A DNA stretch of 64,000 nucleotides from contig NZ_CP006704.1 in the NCBI RefSeq assembly GCF_000739375.1, positions 2,542,001 through 2,606,000 of the forward strand, written 5' to 3'. Position 1 is the stretch's first letter. Every line of letters begins with the position of its first letter. This document shows, piece after piece, positions 62,623 to 64,000 of the stretch. The position numbers and the translations under genes are program-made. Source of the stretch: Comamonas testosteroni TK102 (lineage in GTDB: Bacteria > Pseudomonadota > Gammaproteobacteria > Burkholderiales > Burkholderiaceae_C). The notes below the pieces were generated by a model. The model was not told where the DNA came from, ran no database searches, and saw only the letters and a program-made list of their open reading frames with translations.

Positions 62623-63717
62623 ATGGACAAGGCCGCTTCGATGGTCGCCGATCTGCTTGCTTTCATCGCAATGGATGACTGCACCGACGACCAGTTCAAT
62701 CAACTCGCCCTGCGCCTTTTCGCCTACCAGTACGAATGCAATGCGCCGTTTCGCAGCTTTTGCCAGCGACGCGGTGCCACGCTGCGCAATGTCAGGAGCT
62801 GGCGCGATGTTCCGGCCGTGCCCATCGATGCCTTCAAGGCCATGGAGCTGCGCAGCGAGCCGCCATCGCCCGCCGAGCGTGTGTTCATGACCAGCGGCAC
62901 CACAGGCCGCGCCGCACGCGGACGTCATTTCCATCCGCAGCTCGATGTCTACGACCTGTCCATGAAGCGCTATTTCGCCAGACGTTTCATGCAGGGTATG
63001 GAGCGCATGCCCATGGGCATTCTGTTTCCCGATGAGCAGGCCATGCCCAATTCCTCGCTGGCCCACTATCTGGCCCTGGCGCGGTCCGAATTCGGCTCGG
63101 CCGGCAGCCGCTACTATCTGAACTCGGAAGGGCTGGACATGCCGGCCCTGTGTGCCGCGCTGGAGGCGTCCGAGCGCAGCGGCCAGCCGTTTGCGCTGCT
63201 GGGCGCGAGCTTCAGCCTGGTCCATGTCATGGATGCCCTGCGTGAACAGGGCCGCAGCTTTCGCCTGCCTGCAGGCAGCCGGGTGCTGGATACGGGCGGC
63301 TACAAGGGGCAGTCGCGCGAGCTGCCGCTCGAGCAGTTCTATGCCGGGCTTTCACAGCTGCTGGGCGTGCCGCGCAGTCTGTGCATCAATATGTATGGCA
63401 TGACGGAGCTGAGCACCCAGTTCTATGACGATGGCAATGCGGTACTGCCTTCGGTCAAGTCTGGTCCGCACTGGATTCGCTCGCGTCTGGTCGAGCCGAT
63501 CACCGGCCGTGACGTGGCAGCTGGTGAGCGCGGCATTCTGGTGCATTGCGATCTGGCCAACTACAACGCGGTGACCACCATCCTGACCGAGGATGTGGGC
63601 CTGTGGGCCGGCACGCAGGAAAAAGACGGCTTTTTGCTGCTGGGGCGCGCCGAGGGCGCCGCCGCCAAGGGCTGCTCGCTGGCGGTTGAAGAGTTTGTGA
63701 AAGCTGCCGGCGCATGA
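62623..63717 (+). CDS. LuxE-like acyl-protein synthetase
   Basis: 364 residues, the length of LuxE. Adenylate-forming motifs are FMTSGTTGRAARGRHFH (about residues 88-104), LDTGGYKGQSRELPLEQFY and INMYGMTELSTQFYDD. The C-terminal KGCSLAVEEF places a cysteine at 351, near the end, where LuxE enzymes carry the acyl group. It would activate a carboxylic acid with ATP, hold it as a thioester and hand it to a LuxC-type reductase. AAGGAA precedes the ATG inside the riboswitch hairpin. Its stop overlaps the next gene (ATGA). No luciferase genes are in view, so light production is not implied. Confidence 0.88.
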   Translation: MDKAASMVADLLAFIAMDDCTDDQFNQLALRLFAYQYECNAPFRSFCQRRGATLRNVRSWRDVPAVPIDAFKAMELRSEPPSPAERVFMTSGTTGRAARGRHFHPQLDVYDLSMKRYFARRFMQGMERMPMGILFPDEQAMPNSSLAHYLALARSEFGSAGSRYYLNSEGLDMPALCAALEASERSGQPFALLGASFSLVHVMDALREQGRSFRLPAGSRVLDTGGYKGQSRELPLEQFYAGLSQLLGVPRSLCINMYGMTELSTQFYDDGNAVLPSVKSGPHWIRSRLVEPITGRDVAAGERGILVHCDLANYNAVTTILTEDVGLWAGTQEKDGFLLLGRAEGAAAKGCSLAVEEFVKAAGA

Positions 63718-64000
63718 GCGAGCAGCGCAAGCTACAGCGTATCAAGGCAGGCTATCTGCCCGGCCTCGCCGACGATGAAGTGCAGTGGCAGACGCTGGGC
63801 TTCGAGTCCCGCGACGGCCAGAGGCTGGAAGTCAGCGTGCCCGTGCTGACGGCGCCGCAGATGCGGGCTCTGGCTGCTCGCGTGCGCGCGGCTGCGTGTG
63901 TCCATCTGCGCTCCATGCCGGTGGCCGAGATCATCGATGCCGTCGATCGTGCGATGGCCCGCCTGCTGAATCGCAACGACATCTACCGTCAGCAGGCCGA
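63714..64000 (+). CDS. LuxC-like acyl-CoA/acyl-protein reductase, N-terminal part
   Basis: The first 95 residues are in the window. Sequence such as LTAPQMRALAARVRAAACVHLRSM-like helices followed by IIDAVDRAMARLLNRNDIYRQQA matches the start of acyl-CoA reductase (LuxC) proteins, in which the D-x-x-x-x-x-YR segment precedes the NADPH-binding core. The ATG overlaps the stop of the LuxE-like gene, so the products are made together, as in the lux fatty-acid reductase. It would reduce the bound acyl group to an aldehyde. The catalytic cysteine lies beyond the window. Confidence 0.8.
   Translation, partial: MSEQRKLQRIKAGYLPGLADDEVQWQTLGFESRDGQRLEVSVPVLTAPQMRALAARVRAAACVHLRSMPVAEIIDAVDRAMARLLNRNDIYRQQA

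Noticed and set aside
62623..64000. Bioluminescence operon
   Set aside because: LuxE- and LuxC-like genes alone do not make light; no luxA, luxB or luxD is visible, and the TPP riboswitch points to another role.

Overview
The window looks like chromosome of a Comamonadaceae betaproteobacterium, most likely Comamonas (C. testosteroni group). The grounds are high GC with overwhelmingly G/C third positions, several orphan Bug-type (TctC-like) solute receptors, the mfd-ispD-ispF and hbdH-relA neighbourhoods, and a short intergenic repeat typical of that family. This placement rests on recognition, not on a search. No insertion sequence, prophage, integron or CRISPR array was seen. The only RNA genes or elements seen are one tRNA-Val and one TPP riboswitch.

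Layout. 1-2.2 kb: end of a membrane module linked to siderophore uptake (DUF3649, PepSY, DUF3325), in which the PepSY gene is split by a frameshift in a run of eight G. 2.4-20.3 kb: mostly core genes (FMN reductase, serB, a Bug receptor, a membrane protein, mfd, ispD, ispF, a GFA protein, an EnvZ/OmpR-like two-component pair, a SIMPL protein, 3-hydroxybutyrate dehydrogenase, an alpha/beta hydrolase, relA, tRNA-Val). 20.6-31.4 kb: a co-directional catabolic cluster for an unidentified carboxylic acid handled as CoA esters (LysR regulator, two Bug receptors, DUF35 plus a Cys-less thiolase-like protein, two-subunit CoA-transferase, hydratase/dehydrogenase fusion, thioesterase, family III CoA-transferase, second crotonase). 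31.6-35.8 kb: a FecI-FecR-TonB-receptor iron system with a Fur-box-like site. 35.9-39.6 kb: divergent LysR with Bug receptor and aromatic-type FAD monooxygenase. 39.7-42.8 kb: overlapping orotate-phosphoribosyltransferase and M20 carbamoylase genes with a divergent LysR. 42.8-45.1 kb: sulfide/persulfide module (BigR-like repressor, two YeeE/YedE halves, Blh-like dioxygenase). 45.1-49.5 kb: exported MBL-fold protein, DUF1254 and DUF1329 proteins.

49.9-53.8 kb: a hypothetical gene and the metN-metI-metQ methionine importer, with a small SSB-like OB-fold gene between metI and metQ. 54.0-59.4 kb: a six-gene run in the order bioM, bioN, bioY, acyl-CoA ligase, thiolase, nitroreductase. This joins a biotin ECF importer to acyl-CoA chemistry. 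60.0-62.2 kb: a TonB-dependent receptor. 62.4-64.0 kb: on the other strand, a TPP riboswitch with a hairpin that can mask the ribosome-binding site precedes overlapping genes for a LuxE-like acyl-protein synthetase and a LuxC-like acyl-CoA reductase (cut by the window end).

The most unusual item is the last one: carboxylate-to-aldehyde reduction apparently controlled by thiamin pyrophosphate. One possible reading is salvage of oxidised thiamin fragments. The bioMNY-ligase-thiolase operon and the thiolase-like/DUF35 pair lacking the usual nucleophilic cysteine are next. Functions are family-level calls made by eye; substrates of the catabolic clusters are unknown.
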